DNA of 6,621 nt from Bacteroidota bacterium (lineage in GTDB: Bacteria > Bacteroidota > Rhodothermia > Balneolales > HLUCCA01). The notes under the pieces are model-generated. The model saw nothing but the letters and a program-made list of their open reading frames with translations, had not been told where the DNA came from and made no database searches. Below, in pieces: positions 6,108 through 6,621 of the stretch (position 1 is its first letter; every line of letters starts with the position of its first letter). Location of the stretch: positions 1 to 6,621 of the forward strand of contig DLXM01000023.1 of NCBI GenBank assembly GCA_003448835.1, written 5' to 3'. A program made the translations under genes and the position numbers.

Positions 6108-6621
6108 TTGCAGGCCCCCGAAGTCAAAATATCGAATAAAGATTTTGACAATGTACTTAGTTTAATCAAAGAGAGTTTATTCGCTTTAGATGCTGAAATC
6201 GATGCTGTGAGAGAACGTCCGGCTCAGGATACCTTCGAAAACGGAAAATACACTCCTAAGAAATCTGGTGATGAACACGATTATGTGTTCAAATCCACTA
6301 ATTCGAGCATTCGATTTGCTGAAAAAATTAAAGCTCGTCTTGGTGAAAGAAACCTCGAGGCAAACTTTGTGGATGCCAATGAAGATGAAATTATCCTTCG
6401 ATTCACAGAGAATGTTGGTCCGATGATATCATCAGTTGATTTGGAATGGGAAAATGATTTTGTGCTCCGAAAAATGCAGAATCAATTGATGACAATTCAG
6501 ATGCGTGAAGAAGATGAACAATTTGCACGCATTGCCCGGTTGTTTTTTCATTCAAGGACACCGTTGGATGAGGGCAAAGAAGTTGCCAGAAAGCTATACG
6601 AAACCGGTGATATTGAAGTAT
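6108..6621 (+). CDS. N-terminal fragment of an unrecognised protein, possibly a superfamily 1 helicase; probable TTG start (cut by right edge)
   Basis: A frame runs open from an in-frame stop at 6093-6095 to the window edge. The only plausible start before the conserved-looking helix is TTG at 6108; the next start-like codons in frame are a GTG at 6207 and the first ATG at codon 106, which would discard folded sequence. From TTG, 171 codons are visible. Residues about 9-37 form an amphipathic helix (KDFDNVLSLIKESLFALDAE), 38-56 are a polar linker, 58-113 look beta-rich (YVFKSTNSSIRFAEKIKA; ANFVDANEDEIILRFTENVG), and 114-165 are helical (WENDFVLRKMQNQLMTIQMR, then EVARKLYETGD). The beta-rich domain followed by ENDFVLRKMQNQL is reminiscent of the region before the ATPase core in DNA2/NAM7-type (UPF1-like) helicases, but no Walker A motif is reached, so this is a weak guess. 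It lies 26 bases behind the AsmA-family gene with no terminator between, so co-transcription is likely. Confidence 0.6.
   Translation, partial: MQAPEVKISNKDFDNVLSLIKESLFALDAEIDAVRERPAQDTFENGKYTPKKSGDEHDYVFKSTNSSIRFAEKIKARLGERNLEANFVDANEDEIILRFTENVGPMISSVDLEWENDFVLRKMQNQLMTIQMREEDEQFARIARLFFHSRTPLDEGKEVARKLYETGDIEV

Noticed and set aside
6151..6165. ATG at 6151 as the start of the last gene
   Set aside because: Its frame stops after four codons (M-Y-L-V-stop). The long open frame is a different one, beginning upstream at TTG 6108.

Overview
The window is AT-rich with compact coding and looks like chromosomal DNA from a Gram-negative bacterium of the Bacteroidota/Balneolota (Rhodothermia-like) kind. 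The clues are a TonB-dependent receptor with an N-terminal carboxypeptidase-regulatory-like domain, a small lipoprotein encoded just before it, a Bacteroidota-style AsmA-family protein, and the absence of a convincing Shine-Dalgarno sequence before any of the five starts. No rRNA, tRNA, CRISPR array, insertion sequence or phage gene was seen. The taxonomic placement is inference from gene style, not from a marker gene.

Layout: (1) 1-126, minus strand: N-terminal part of a small protein with one membrane anchor, cut by the window edge. (2) 127-327: intergenic, with two short inverted repeats just past the end of the receptor gene, one of them a candidate weak terminator. (3) 3121-328, minus strand: a tight two-gene unit, a 144-residue lipoprotein followed 19 bases later by a 779-residue outer-membrane TonB-dependent receptor. 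(4) 3122-3327: a 206-base divergent intergenic region with overlapping sigma70-like promoter candidates and an inverted repeat spanning them. (5) 3328-6081, plus strand: a 917-residue AsmA-family inner-membrane-anchored protein containing at least three tandem copies of a roughly 113-residue module. (6) 6108 to the right edge, plus strand: the start of another gene, probably using TTG, only 26 bases behind the AsmA gene and so probably co-transcribed. Its product is not firmly recognised; the N-terminal region of a superfamily 1 (DNA2/NAM7-like) helicase is a weak possibility.

How the genes may work together: the lipoprotein and receptor probably form one uptake system at the outer membrane, powered by TonB/ExbBD encoded elsewhere; the substrate cannot be named from the sequence. 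The AsmA-family protein belongs to a group linked to lipid traffic across the periplasm and outer-membrane homeostasis. The divergent arrangement could allow shared control but does not prove a functional link. I found no clear new defence, mobile or RNA-based system. The most notable features are the unassigned lipoprotein/receptor pair, the repeated modules in the AsmA protein, and the symmetric divergent promoter region.
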